The notes under the pieces were generated by a model. That model was not told the DNA's origin, did no database searches, and worked only from the letters and a program-made list of their open reading frames with translations. DNA of 64,000 nucleotides, from NCBI GenBank assembly GCA_944548615.1, contig OX155973.1:24200477-24264476 (forward strand), read 5' to 3'. Made by a program: the position numbers and the translations under genes. This DNA comes from Micropterix aruncella. Its lineage: Eukaryota > Arthropoda > Insecta > Lepidoptera > Micropterigidae. Positions 45,063 to 55,264 of this stretch are shown here, in pieces (the first letter of the stretch is position 1; every line of letters starts with the position of its first letter).

Positions 45063-45437
45063 TAAAACGCTTTATCTGTAAGATATCTCTTAAGGCGTCT
45101 CTTAAACACGTCAAGAGATTGCGCCTGCCCAATGTGCTCGCTGAGTTTGTTGTAAACCGCTGGGCCGGCGATATAGGCTAGCCTCTCCGATTTGGATAAT
45201 GCATGACTTACCGAACGTAGCATGCTACGGGATCTTGTTGGATACTGATGATTACTTCAAAATCGGCTAGATTTCTGCGAATGAACAGCGCTACTTCCAT
45301 TATATAAATGGACGGCAGCGTCATGATGCAGATATCTCTAAACAGAGGTCTAGCTGGCGTATCAAGCGCCACATGCGCTATTGTGCGGACTGCACGCTTC
45401 TGCTCTAACTATATTGAGGTGATATTTATCTGTCGGG
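45063..45437 (-). pseudogene. LINE ORF2 C-terminal fragment, family K
   Basis: Reads LEQKRAVRTIAHVALDTPARPLF, then TLPSIYIMEVALFIRRNL, and after a frameshift SKSERLAYIAGPAVYNKLS and FKRRLKRYL. This is the 'QKRA(I/V)R.I...LF..L.ILTLPSLYI' region downstream of RT in CR1/Jockey-type LINEs. Confidence 0.85.
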
Positions 45438-45529
45438 TGTATATGGTATAGTCTATGTCAATTCAGGCAGGCAGAGAAAAAAAAACCTTACCATCATAGT
45501 CTCAGAAGTTTTTGAATTGAATATCTACA

Positions 45530-45870
45530 TATATAAAACAAAGTCGGGTTTGTTCGAACACTTATAACTCGAGAACGGCTGAACCGATTTTCATTGTTTT
45601 TTATTTAATTTGTCTCCGCCCCCATTAGCAGATTAACTATTAAAAACATTTGAAAATTGACGAAAAAATTAAATAAAAGAAAAAACATTCTTGTCACACC
45701 AAGACTTTCCCAGCAAGTAGCCAAGGACCGAAATCATTCAAATATTATTTCATAAATAAAATTGATGAGCGCCCTCTCTCGGCTGGCGGTCGAACCCGGT
45801 TGGGTGCCATTGCGGCACTTCAGGCCGTGCGGCTCGTTTTTCGGCTAGCCTCGGACGGCTCACCGTTAAT
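45530..45870 (+). repeat. Dispersed-repeat remnant (GAACGGCTGAACCGATTTTC)
   Basis: Contains AAGTCGGGTTTGTTCGAAC and ACTCGAGAACGGCTGAACCG, a motif often found near the end of lepidopteran dispersed repeats, and CAAGACTTTCCCAGCAAGTAGCC, a motif repeated (often reversed) at 41390, 54645 and 61665. Non-coding. Confidence 0.55.
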
Positions 45871-46004
45871 ATTTGATTACAATATATGGCGGCATTTAAA
45901 TAGTATTAGTGCAGCTTGTACATGAGATATTCCGGCTAAAATTTCACAATATTGTTTTGGCCAAACAAGGTAGGTACCTATATGCATAACAAATTGTCCA
46001 ATAT

Positions 46005-46200
46005 TTCGAGAATGATATTTGACTAGTGCGCCCCCTGGTAGTTTAGTTTCAACCACAGTCTTTTTAACTCTTGCCAAGACCGAATGATACCTGCCAAATT
46101 TCAGCTCAACCGGATAAAGCGATTCGGCGCTATCGTGGAGGAATACACACAGAGACACAGAAGTGCGTTCACAAATCTTTACTCTGCCTAGAAAGTAATA
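46005..46200 (+). repeat. Dispersed repeat C, copy 3
   Basis: GTGCGCCCCCTGGTAG, CTCTTGCCAAGACCGAATG, TTTCAGCTCAACCGG, GCGCTATCGTGGAGG in order, then CACACAGAGACACAG and the end AGAAAGTAA. Confidence 0.8.
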
Positions 46201-46549
46201 AGTTGTTGTGTATACGAAATTTTAAGTTATATATTATTATATGTTAATTAGCAATAAGTTGTTGTATGTATAACACAATGTTGTTTTTATATACGAAATA
46301 AATTATATTCGGTTTTAGTTATTTTTTTATTTTAATAACCTTTTACTGATGATGAAATGATTAATTTTCCTAAATATATTTTACATGATCAATCTAATCG
46401 TACATACTAATTTTAGAGCACACTAATTTATATTATGCAGAGCTTGTGGGCCCGATTGCGTTTCTTTGTGAACTAAAACTAAAATTAGTCCAAGCAAATG
46501 AGATAGAGCAATATGTTAAAGCGGAATATGAAACGAAGGATCGTCAATG

Positions 46550-47310
46550 AATAAATAAAAAAACCCCTAGATACCCCTCAGCGAAACTCTTTACAGAATA
46601 TGGAGTACTTGATGTGAGGCAATTATTCATAAAACAATTACTAATCGAGTTTCACAGAATCAAGGATCAGCAGACAAGAAGCCAACAAACTAAAAACACA
46701 AGGCAAGCTACTGGGTCGAATTATAATATTCCGATTGTAAAGTCCTCATTTGCCCAAAGGCATTTTTACTTCCTTGCCCCGAGATTTTATAATAATTTAA
46801 ATGAGAGTTATAAGAATGCAAACAACTTAAATTCATTCAAAATACTTATAAAGAAGTACCTTCTTGAAAGGGGTCCAATGTATGCGGAGTCTCAATTGCT
46901 CTCGCTATTAATTTAAGTTGTTTTATTAAATTATATATTACTAACTAATATCAAATCTCGTGTATTATTTGCTATGTATATATATGTGTAGGTATGTATA
47001 TATATATTTATGTATGTGTGTATGTATGCGTATGTGTATATTCTTATGTATTATGCAATGCAACTTAAGTTCATAATCTTTTGATATTATGAACTTAATC
47101 TTTTGATATTATCAAAAGCTCGTCGATACAATTAAACAAAAATCAGCATCCCTAGATACGGGTCTCTGACCTAGTTAGGAATGCGGATAAACATTTTCAC
47201 CATAGGATGTGCTCAATCTCTCCCAACTCAACCATATTATGTAAATGGTGTTTATATGACATATTATATGAAGTTATTGTAAATTAATAAATAAATAAAT
47301 AAATAAAAAA
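46550..47310 (+). mobile_element. 5'-truncated LINE, family D, copy 2
   Basis: Begins ATAAATAAAAAAACCCC, the same first bases as copy 1 at 20640 (reversed), and ends in an (AAAT)n tail. It carries the ORF2 end described separately and a 3' UTR with a TATG-rich microsatellite. Confidence 0.85.
46590..46916 (+). pseudogene. LINE family D ORF2 C-terminus, copy 2
   Basis: About 100 residues, DVRQLFIKQLLIEFHRIK to LLERGPMYAESQLLSLLI. It differs from copy 1 at only a few residues, so both copies derive from a recent common source. No catalytic motif. Confidence 0.82.
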
Positions 47311-47487
47311 TACTACCTGCCGAACTTATACTCGTCCGAATAAATTCGAGCATATTTCGTGCGGTGTAAGATTTGACCTTGGCGGGCAGTTTTAATGCGA
47401 AAAAGTGACAACCGGTCATCTCACACTCCGCTCTAGCGTATTGACCTGTCTCGTTCACACGGACTAATTTCCGATTTTATGTAATAC

Positions 47488-48180
47488 TAGCTGACCCGTG
47501 CCCACTTCGTTGGGCGGTAAAACTTTTTACTTGTGATAAAATTATGAGCGTGGTTCGGTTAGTACTGAGTGCTATGATTTATTTCCTGACTGCCAAAGAA
47601 AGGGTTATATTTTTGCTGCATCATGTATGTATGTATTTGCATGCCAATTTGACTATATTACGGTTATTTGTAAGTGTCTCTTTGTGAGTGTCTTAAATGG
47701 GAATGTCTTATCTCTTTAACCATTTATGCAGTAAAAGGGAAAAGTCTTTTGTTTTAAACACTTGAGACGATTACTTTACTTATTTTGATATGAATTCATA
47801 ATTATTGATAATATGACCGATAAACATGACCTAACGATTTAAATTATTTTTTTTATATAAAAAACTACTTTTTGTGACTTAAATATAAAATTTAGACATA
47901 TGCTGTCGCTGACTTTTTTGTAGGCATTACCAAGCTCTACAACTTTTCTCTAGCACTCAATCATAAATCTCTCATCGTTAAAGCAGCGTTCGTAAGAAAC
48001 GTTTTCATACGACCGTTGTTTCTACCACGAAAAAGTCCTTTCATAGCCTTATGACACTCACAAATAACGTGGTTTTCTATTGGTAAAAGGATTTTCAAAA
48101 TCGGTTCAGTAGACCCAGAGATTACTTCCTACAACCTCACAAACTCACAAACTTTACCTCTTTATAATATTAGTATAGAT
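47488..48180 (+). repeat. Dispersed repeat E, copy 2
   Basis: Begins ACTAGCTGACCCGTGCCC and ends TTATAATATTAGTATAGATA. Same blocks as copy 1 at 31860-32403, reversed. Non-coding. Confidence 0.8.
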
Positions 48181-48524
48181 AATGTAAAAGAGGGAAAGTT
48201 GGAAGGTGAATCATGTCGTAAAAATAGTCAATTTAAAAGTATAGGTAATACTAGATATATAATAATAATGCAGTTTTTTTTAATAATTTCGTGGGGGGGT
48301 CTGAACCCCCAGCACCCCCCTCCCCCTATGGGACTGCTTAGAACCGTTATTTATGAACCGATTGGCCCCATTTTTATTACTTCCAGATTGGCCCCATTTT
48401 TATTAAAATTCTGTTCTGATGATGGGATCCATGAGGAATTGAAGGAATTCCTCAAATATTAGCATATAAAGTTGAAAATGTACATGTTGGTTCAGTTTCG
48501 ATGACAATGCAACCTGATTCTACA
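48181..48524 (+). other. No gene seen
   Basis: Spacer with a C-rich stretch near 48310 and a small duplication of TTGGCCCCATTTTTATT at 48362 and 48386. Confidence 0.55.
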
Positions 48525-48605
48525 CCCAGGGTTGGCTCCTGACGAGGGGACTCCTCAACTGTCATTAGCACAGATACGAAATTTTGTATACGCATTCAGA
48601 TATTT
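48525..48605 (+). repeat. Repeat fragment CACCCAGGGTTGGCTCC, copy 1
   Basis: About 80 bases match 51150-51230: CACCCAGGGTTGGCTCC, GACGAGGGGACTCCTCAAC, then AGCACAGA(T/C)(A/G)CGAAATT. Confidence 0.75.
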
Positions 48606-48679
48606 CGTTGAATCTGGTATCATGACAATGTATGCCGCTTATATATATATCAGGGTGTTATGTACGCACGAAAAAATAT

Positions 48680-48935
48680 CAGCACCACTCCAACAAATTC
48701 GGATGTTCATTCGCACAACACGCGAAACAAACAAGACTTGCGTCCTTGCAAAGTGCGACTAAGTAAGGTTAGAAATAGTTTCCTGTATCCCAATATATTT
48801 TATAACAAGATTCCATTGTGCATCAGGGGTCTTGGAGACGTTCAATTTAAGAGCAAGGTCCAGGATATGCTTATTAAGAACCCAATGTATTCTGTTAAGG
48901 ACTTTGAGAGTATTGATTTTTCTAATCTTCCATAA
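48680..48935 (+). pseudogene. LINE ORF2 C-terminal fragment, family L
   Basis: Reads HSHNTRNKQDLRPCKVRLSK, then FYNKIPLCIR and FKSKVQDMLI to a stop. This is the 'NTR....L..P..RL.......Y....YN.LP' terminal block of CR1-like LINEs, also present at 59601-59876 (minus) and 60811-61050. Confidence 0.8.
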
Positions 48936-49309
48936 TTATTTATATTACAATCTTTTCTTATTTTAATTTTTTTTTCTAATTTTGATTATTTACTAAATAC
49001 AATCATTGATTATCAAAGATGGATTATAATATAAAAAAATATATTGACCATTTCTATTGCGACATTGTTATTGATTTAATTTTATATTTTTATAATTTTA
49101 ATTTTACTTTTTTATAACCGACTCTTCGTTTCCATATTTTGACTATCTGCAGTATCTAAGCAGCTCCAATTATTTTTAAAAGATCTTAAATCTTTATTTT
49201 AAATTGAAATATTAATTGTTTTACAATTAAAAAATAATAGTCGTACTAATATTTTAAAAATATATAAACACCACAAAAGGTATAATACTAGTTATTGGCT
49301 AAAGTGTAC
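48936..49309 (+). other. No gene seen
   Basis: A/T-rich, probably the 3' part of the preceding LINE fragment. Confidence 0.5.
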
Positions 49310-50722
49310 TCTAGAGTAGAGTGCGTGGCTTACCATTAAAATGGTTCCAAAATTACCTTTCGGAGAGAATACAAACAACAAAAGTTGGTGAGACGGTCAG
49401 CTCGGAAGCACATGTTAGGTACGGTGTACCGCAAGGTAGTATATTAGGGCCAATCTTATTCCTCATCTACATTAATGACCTTACTAACATGACCTTTGAG
49501 GGAGGAGAAGCTATCTCCTTTGCAGACGACACGGTTATTGTATTCAGAGGCAAATCCTGGGACGATGTGTACAATTATACCGAAAACGGACTATCTATAA
49601 TCAAAGTATGGCTAAATTATAATCTACTGACTCTTAATGACTCTAAAACTAAATATATGACCTTTCAAATGAAGAAAACTTACGACAAACAAACCCAGCG
49701 CAAACTAAAAATCCACACAGGCAACACTGTCGTTGACGGCAAGCCTTGTACGTGTGCGGAGGTGGAAAGAGTAGATACAATAAAGTACCTAGGATTAACT
49801 CTGGACTATACACTGAAGTGGGAAGATCATATCAGGTGCACTGCAACAAAATTGAGAAAACTTGTACATATATTCAAGTTAATAAGAAATGCCGCATCCA
49901 AAGATTTATTACGAACGATATATTTCGTTTTGGCCCATAACTTACTAGCATACGGAATCATAGCTTGGGGTGGAGCCTCGCTGCAAGCACTTGATCCTCT
50001 AATTAAAGCCCAAAAGTCGCTATTAAGAGTAATACACAAAAAACCCTTCCGGTATTCTTCTGAGAGCTTGTACAATGAATCTAAAGTCCTTGACGTTCGT
50101 CAAATATACGCTAAGGTAGTCCTACTCTACTACTATAATCATGACAATTATCATCTATATTCAACACACCATAAAGGAACACGAGTAACAACAACCAGAC
50201 AGCACTTAATCCAAAAAAAGAGAACAAGTTTTGCACAAAAACACTTTTCTTACATTGCTCCTCGACTGTTCAACAAAATGAATAGTGTTTTTCCCGCAGG
50301 ACTGAAATCTAGGAATAGTCACGGCGTAAAGAAAAACCTAACTAAGTCACTTTTGACTATGGGTCGACAAGAAACGGAGACATTAATAACATATATATAT
50401 ATATATATAAAAATAGTGCACGATTTGTGAGATATATGTATATATATAGTAATATTTTATATTTATCTATAAAGTATATATTGATTTATATATGTATGTA
50501 TATATTTATATGTATATACCTAAATTTAATATTATTACGCTTTCTTATTCTATATCTAACTTCTCAAATGTATTACAGCAATTACAGCAAGTTACGAAAA
50601 CCACTATACCTTTTTTTATATTAAGCCTACCTTAGTACAGACGAGGCCTAGTTAGGATGGCTTTGAATTTTAAAAATACATGTAATATTATAGATAAATA
50701 AAGAATTTTGAATTTTGAATTT
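49310..50722 (+). mobile_element. 5'-truncated LINE, family M/D, with RT and 3' end
   Basis: Starts within the reverse transcriptase, runs through the end of ORF2, a TATATA-rich 3' UTR containing GAGGCCTAGTTAGGATGG, AATAAAG and a (GAATTTT)n tail at about 50700-50722. Confidence 0.85.
49315..50430 (+). pseudogene. LINE reverse transcriptase, C-terminal 370 residues
   Basis: The open frame starts at the truncation with VRGLPLKWFQNYLSER, then RYGVPQGSILGPILFLIYINDL and the active site SFADDTVIVF, then the thumb (VDTIKYLGLTL) and a long C-terminal region ending with SFAQKHFSYIAPRLFNKM. The frame is uninterrupted, and this is the longest LINE coding remnant in the window. YGVPQGS and ADD are the standard Jockey/CR1 RT motifs; there is no RNase H. 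The last ~100 residues correspond to the short family D fragments. The last codons (YIYIYI) come from a TA repeat. Upstream palm, fingers and endonuclease are missing, so it is inactive. Confidence 0.9.
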
Positions 50723-50775
50723 GAATTCAACTTGACTATACCAAGAGTAGGGACTCCTACCAACTGGCTTATTTG

Positions 50776-51123
<348 letters not shown>

Positions 51124-51139
51124 GTTCTACGTTTTACCA

Positions 51140-51235
51140 CGACGGCTGCTACACCCAGGGTTGGCTCCCGACGAGGGGACTCCTCAACGGTCAACAGCAC
51201 AGACGCGAAATTCGGTATGTGCATTCAATTACGAT
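51140..51235 (+). repeat. Repeat fragment CACCCAGGGTTGGCTCC, copy 2
   Basis: Matches 48525-48605. It is bracketed by CCCGTTCTACGTTTTACC and CCCGTTCTAAGTTTCACC, so a short unit is itself duplicated. Confidence 0.75.
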
Positions 51236-51997
51236 AGCCCGTTCTAAGTTTCACCAGGCTGCTACACTTATAAAAATATTTGGAGTTGGTTTTTGCGGTT
51301 GAAATGTTGTCTATTATTGAGCCGCTTTAAACGACATCAATTATAAACACTCGTTATAATGATAAGCCAACAGGAAGCGATTATAATGCAATCAAAAGAA
51401 TATCACTAACACAGATACATTTCTATGCAGTTATAATCTTGCTATCAACAGATAATAATAATATTAAGATTATGTATATTTTTCATAAACCACGTTTAAG
51501 GATTTCGAAAGCTTAAAAGGTAGATAAACATGATATTTTTAATTATTATTAGTTTCAAAAATGCTAAATTAATCCCTATTTACAAGATTTTCGAGATAAG
51601 ATTATACATATTTCCAAATGATTGAGTGGCTTTATATCAGTTTTGAAGGTAAATTAAATGATCACATTAGGATACACCTACCTAAATATATTATGACCAA
51701 TCATTGAATATCTTTTAAAATTATAATAGGGTAGTTGATTACAAGTACCTGCCCGACTAACCCAAAAAGGAGTGTAATGTGGTTAGGGTTCATCTGTGAA
51801 TATTTTCCGCTTCTTTATTCCGCCATAACTTATAAACGCTTGAACCGATTTTGAAGTGTGTGGTATTGTAAGAAACTTTATGACATCCTGAGTGGCATAG
51901 GGTACCTAATATCAAGCAAGTAAATTGTCTTATATTTAAATGTCTTGCCTTCTCTAAAAGTAATTGTCTTATGTTTATGTTAAATGTTTAAATGTTT
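51236..51997 (+). other. No gene seen
   Basis: Includes CATAACTTATAAACGCTTGAACCGATTTTG (about 51825), resembling the end of a dispersed repeat. No coding content. Confidence 0.5.
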
Positions 51998-52567
51998 TTA
52001 AGCTATTGCATAGCTTTTATCGCGGGCCTAGGCCAGCGCGGCGACAGAATGAAGAAATTTCTTAACGAAAATTAAAGATTTTTAACTGATAATTACGCCT
52101 AAACGAGTACTGCTTACAATTCGAAAAAAATATATGCATTTTCCTAATATTCTTAGCTATGAATATTTTAGATTTTGTTTATATTACATAGTGTAATTAA
52201 TTTGTGAAATTAGGTCTAACCGAACACAAAAACGACCACTACGCAAATACTATCTGGCGTATTATTATGAAACCTACACCATTTTAAAGATAATTTAATT
52301 ATCTATCATTCTATTTACGATTTTTTTTAATAATCCGGTTTTTTTGTTTTATCGAATAAAAAATTCGTGCGCGGCGCTCTATCGGAAGACGTTTAAATTA
52401 TTCCGAATCATTTGCTTCCGCAGCCGCAGATGATTCGGAATAATTTCAACGTTTTCCGATAGAGCGCAGTTATCTGATATCAGAAAAAAATAAAATAAAT
52501 AAATAATTATAATTGCATAAGTTGTTAAAAATGCTATGCAATAGGGCAGTCCCCGAGTGCCACACGT
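51998..52567 (-). mobile_element. MITE family A, copy 6
   Basis: Reverse orientation, TTAAGCTATTGCATAGC to CACACGT, with small deletions near 52140 and before GGGCAGTCCCC. Confidence 0.9.
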
Positions 52568-52876
52568 ATTTTTATTTTTTTTATGTTTATTAAGGAAACA
52601 TACAGCTGTTTCAATAAATTTGTTACAAAATTATTAAGTTAAAAAAATAAAGCTAATTACATGTTTCCACTTAAACATTCATAATTTAAACACAACAATA
52701 TCTTTTTTTTTTTGAAGAATTAACCAACACAGATAGGGAGAGGTGGGTACTGGGAAGAAAGGAGTCATAATAAGTAAATACAATTTTATGTAAACACACT
52801 TTCCATAATATAGTCATATATATTATTTAAATATATTCTTGAATAAATATTATTTATAATATATTATATATTGCGA
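52568..52876 (+). other. No gene seen
   Basis: A/T-rich spacer, partly the 3' side of the minus-strand LINE fragment that follows. Confidence 0.5.
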
Positions 52877-53122
52877 TTACATTGATAAATTAATACCGTC
52901 ATTAATAATTGCTTTCTTAAGAGCGAATGACGACGTATTGAATACGTCAATATCGCCGAGCTGCGTATTACAAATTTTACATACCCTATACATGAGACAG
53001 TTTTGTGCATAATTAGTACTAACCTGCGGAAGGTGGAATAACTCCGTTTGGCGAGTAAGTCGCGATGGTACACGGAAAGATACCATTCCAAGAAGATCAG
53101 AACAATCAATGTAACCTTCCAA
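52877..53122 (-). pseudogene. LINE ORF2 C-terminal fragment, family N
   Basis: Reads FRVPSRLTRQTELFHLPQVSTNYAQN, then YRVCKICN and SFALKKAI. The 'R.P.R..R....F..P..RTNY..N....R....N' pattern is typical of the extreme C-terminus of several Jockey/R1-group LINEs. Confidence 0.7.
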
Positions 53123-53432
53123 TAGTTTATGGAAAAACTTATGTTAATAAATTAACATAAATATATCGTCTTTATTGTCAAATTAAAGGTATGATGGAGT
53201 ACATTCCGGAAATATACATGTATCTATATAGATAAATACCTAAAACACAAATATTTCATTTAAAAAACCCTAATGAAAATCATTATAAATAGGATATACT
53301 TCCTTCTTTATGCGTAAGTGTACTTGTTAGTAAAGTAGCTGAGGCTACTTTAGTACCTCACTACTACTATTACTACTAATTAATAGTAGTAGTAAACGAA
53401 GTGGGGGGAGGGGGGTTATCCAGCCCTTGATG
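53123..53432 (+). other. No gene seen
   Basis: Spacer with an ACTACTACTATTACTACTA run and its near complement around 53360-53395, forming a small hairpin. Confidence 0.5.
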
Positions 53433-54275
53433 TCACCTAGATCTATAAGATCTTTTGTAACTACCCACTTTGCGGTTGGGCCAGTGGTCTGCTAGAAGCC
53501 TGGTACTGCTTACCAGTCCATGCAGATCACTGCCCTTTAAGTTTAAGTTAAGGTTGAATAGATGTGCTCTAACAGTCGTGTGTCCGGTTAGGAGACCGAT
53601 AGTGGTTCTAGAGTTTTTCTTGCTCATGTCAAGTAGGGCCTTGGTTTTCTTACGAAGTGGTTGCTCCATCATGTTAGGAAGGGGTTGCTCCATCATGGTC
53701 TTTGCCCCTGGCGACATCCTTGGCTCTGTTTCCAAGATGCCCGATGTTCCTATTCCAAGAAGTCCCTGATTATTTTCTTAACTATAGCGAAGAGAACCTC
53801 AACAACTGGCTCCACCGGACATTTCAGTGTGCCCAGTTTTGCCAGTCTGTCGGCCTCTTCGTTGCCGGGTATGCTTTGATGGACCGGTGTCCATATTAAG
53901 GTGATTTTGTTGGCTTATACCAATTTGTTGAGCACAGAAAATTCTGTGGTGGCTTTAGCCAGAGCGTCCAATACTGCTCTGCTTTCAGAGCAGATGAGTA
54001 TTTTTCTATTTTTTACCTCAAGTCGACTTTGGAGTTTTCTGCATTCCAATATGGCAAACACCTCGGCTTGGAAAACCGTGGCATATTATCCAAGGGGGAT
54101 GCTGATCCTGTGTTTGGTTTTGAGTCCGTACACTTCTGCCCTAAAACGTCCATTAGTTCCTGATCCGTCGGTGAACCAGGCGTCCGCATTGTGGCTTTGG
54201 AGCCAATGCGGATTCTTCCAGTCTTTCCTGGTGGGGGTTAGGATTTTATTAGGATTAGGCTACCGTGTAACAAAC
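53433..54275 (-). pseudogene. Degenerate LINE RNase H domain and C-terminus, family O
   Basis: In successive minus-strand frames: NADAWFTDGSGTNG (start of RNase H, first catalytic Asp), FRAEVYGLK, then FQAEVFAILEC (catalytic Glu), NRKILICSESRAVLDAL (the third motif, normally SDSQA), GNEEADRLAKLGT, and the C-terminal TIGLLTGHTTVRAHLFNL. Several stops and frameshifts divide it. The RNase H places it in the I/R1/LOA-type LINEs with family J. Confidence 0.8.
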
Positions 54276-54704
54276 ACTATAATTTTAAAATTTAGGAAAG
54301 CCGATTCCGATTTCCGTTTTCAATAAGTGAGCCGATGTATTTAAAATTAGCTACAAAAATAATCTATAAATTCTGCGATATTTAAAAAAAAAACTACATC
54401 ATATTGGAAAATTGCCATTTTAATACTACGGAAATACTAAAATATACTACATTTACTATCCTAGTCACTTGACACAATCTCAATCTTGTTATCCCTAACA
54501 CGATTGTGATAATTGTTATTGTGATTGATGTGGATTGATGTGTGATTGATGTGCGATTGTGATTGATGTAGGGAGAAGGGTTGGAATCGGGGGGGAGGTT
54601 GGGAAGGGGGGTTGAGGGGTTTGGCGCGCGTGAAGGGGGTTGTCTACTTGCCGGGAAAGTCTTGGGATGACACAACCATTTCTCTCTTTACTTAGCGACG
54701 ACTA
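54276..54704 (+). other. No gene seen
   Basis: Contains variants of GTGATTGATGTG (54525-54570), a G-rich stretch to 54650 and TTGTCTACTTGCCGGGAAAGTC, also found at 41390. Confidence 0.55.
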
Positions 54705-55018
54705 CTTTCGGCTTATATACCACCTCATACAAAACTACTAAAATTATACCGGCATTCGCGACAGTAACATTCTTAGCCGTCGCAGATGCAGATGGACATA
54801 TGGTCACCTTATAGGTTTATTAATAAGCTTATCATAAAATTACATAGCACTAAATAATCCGTGCGGGAAATCCACAAAATAATCTCCGATAAATGAATTA
54901 ATATATTTAGTTTTTGAAAAAATGCCAATAACAAATATAATCTGATTATTAAATGAGATAATCGAAATATATAAAAGTGGAGTAAACGAATGGAAATTAG
55001 TTCCGTTTCTTCGGGAAG
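54705..55018 (+). promoter_or_regulatory. Proximal upstream region of astacin gene 2
   Basis: Collinear with the gene 1 upstream region: ACCACCTCATACAAAAC, ACCGGCATTCGCGACAG, GGTCACC, CTTATCATAAAATTACA, CCAATAACAA, GAGATAATC. Confidence 0.75.
54968..54977 (+). promoter_or_regulatory. TATA box of astacin gene 2
   Basis: TATATAAAAG, identical to gene 1 and 41 bases before the ATG. Confidence 0.75.
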
Positions 55019-55139
55019 ATGTTGCGATTGTTATTGGTTGTATCGCTGGTGGCCGCTGCTTTCGGCAGCGTGCCATACGTTCGCTCCAGGGATGAGATCG
55101 CAGCGTTTAGAGAGTTCTTAGATGGAGCTATACCATCAG
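55019..55139 (+). CDS. Astacin gene 2, exon 1
   Basis: Codes MLRLLLVVSLVAAAFGSVPY, a signal peptide and the propeptide start. It differs from gene 1 in four residues (Leu15Phe, Glu25Asp, Val27Ile and Asp32Glu by eye). Ends with one base of codon 41 at GTATAATATAATATATTG. Confidence 0.92.
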
Positions 55140-55264
55140 GTATAATATAATATATTGTTCATTTTGACGTGCAAATGTTCTTCGCTCGTTACGGTAGTGG
55201 TCGATCGAGCTTTCTCTGTGACAAAATACCGTCAGATTAAACTATATTATTAGCCTCCGCCAAG

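Larger units (their letters stand above)
46447..47486. mobile_element. TIR element B, copy 2, split by LINE family D copy 2
   Basis: Begins TGGGCCCGATTGCGTTTC. After the LINE it resumes at ACTACCTGCCGAACTTATAC and continues to TTCACACGGACTAATTTC, where repeat E replaces its right terminus. Confidence 0.75.

Noticed and set aside
53901..54326. 141-codon plus-strand frame
   Set aside because: It is the shadow of a degenerate LINE RNase H domain readable on the minus strand.
54394..54675. 93-codon Pro/Thr/Ile-rich frame
   Set aside because: It covers a low-complexity GATTGATGTG repeat and a G-rich run. No family features.
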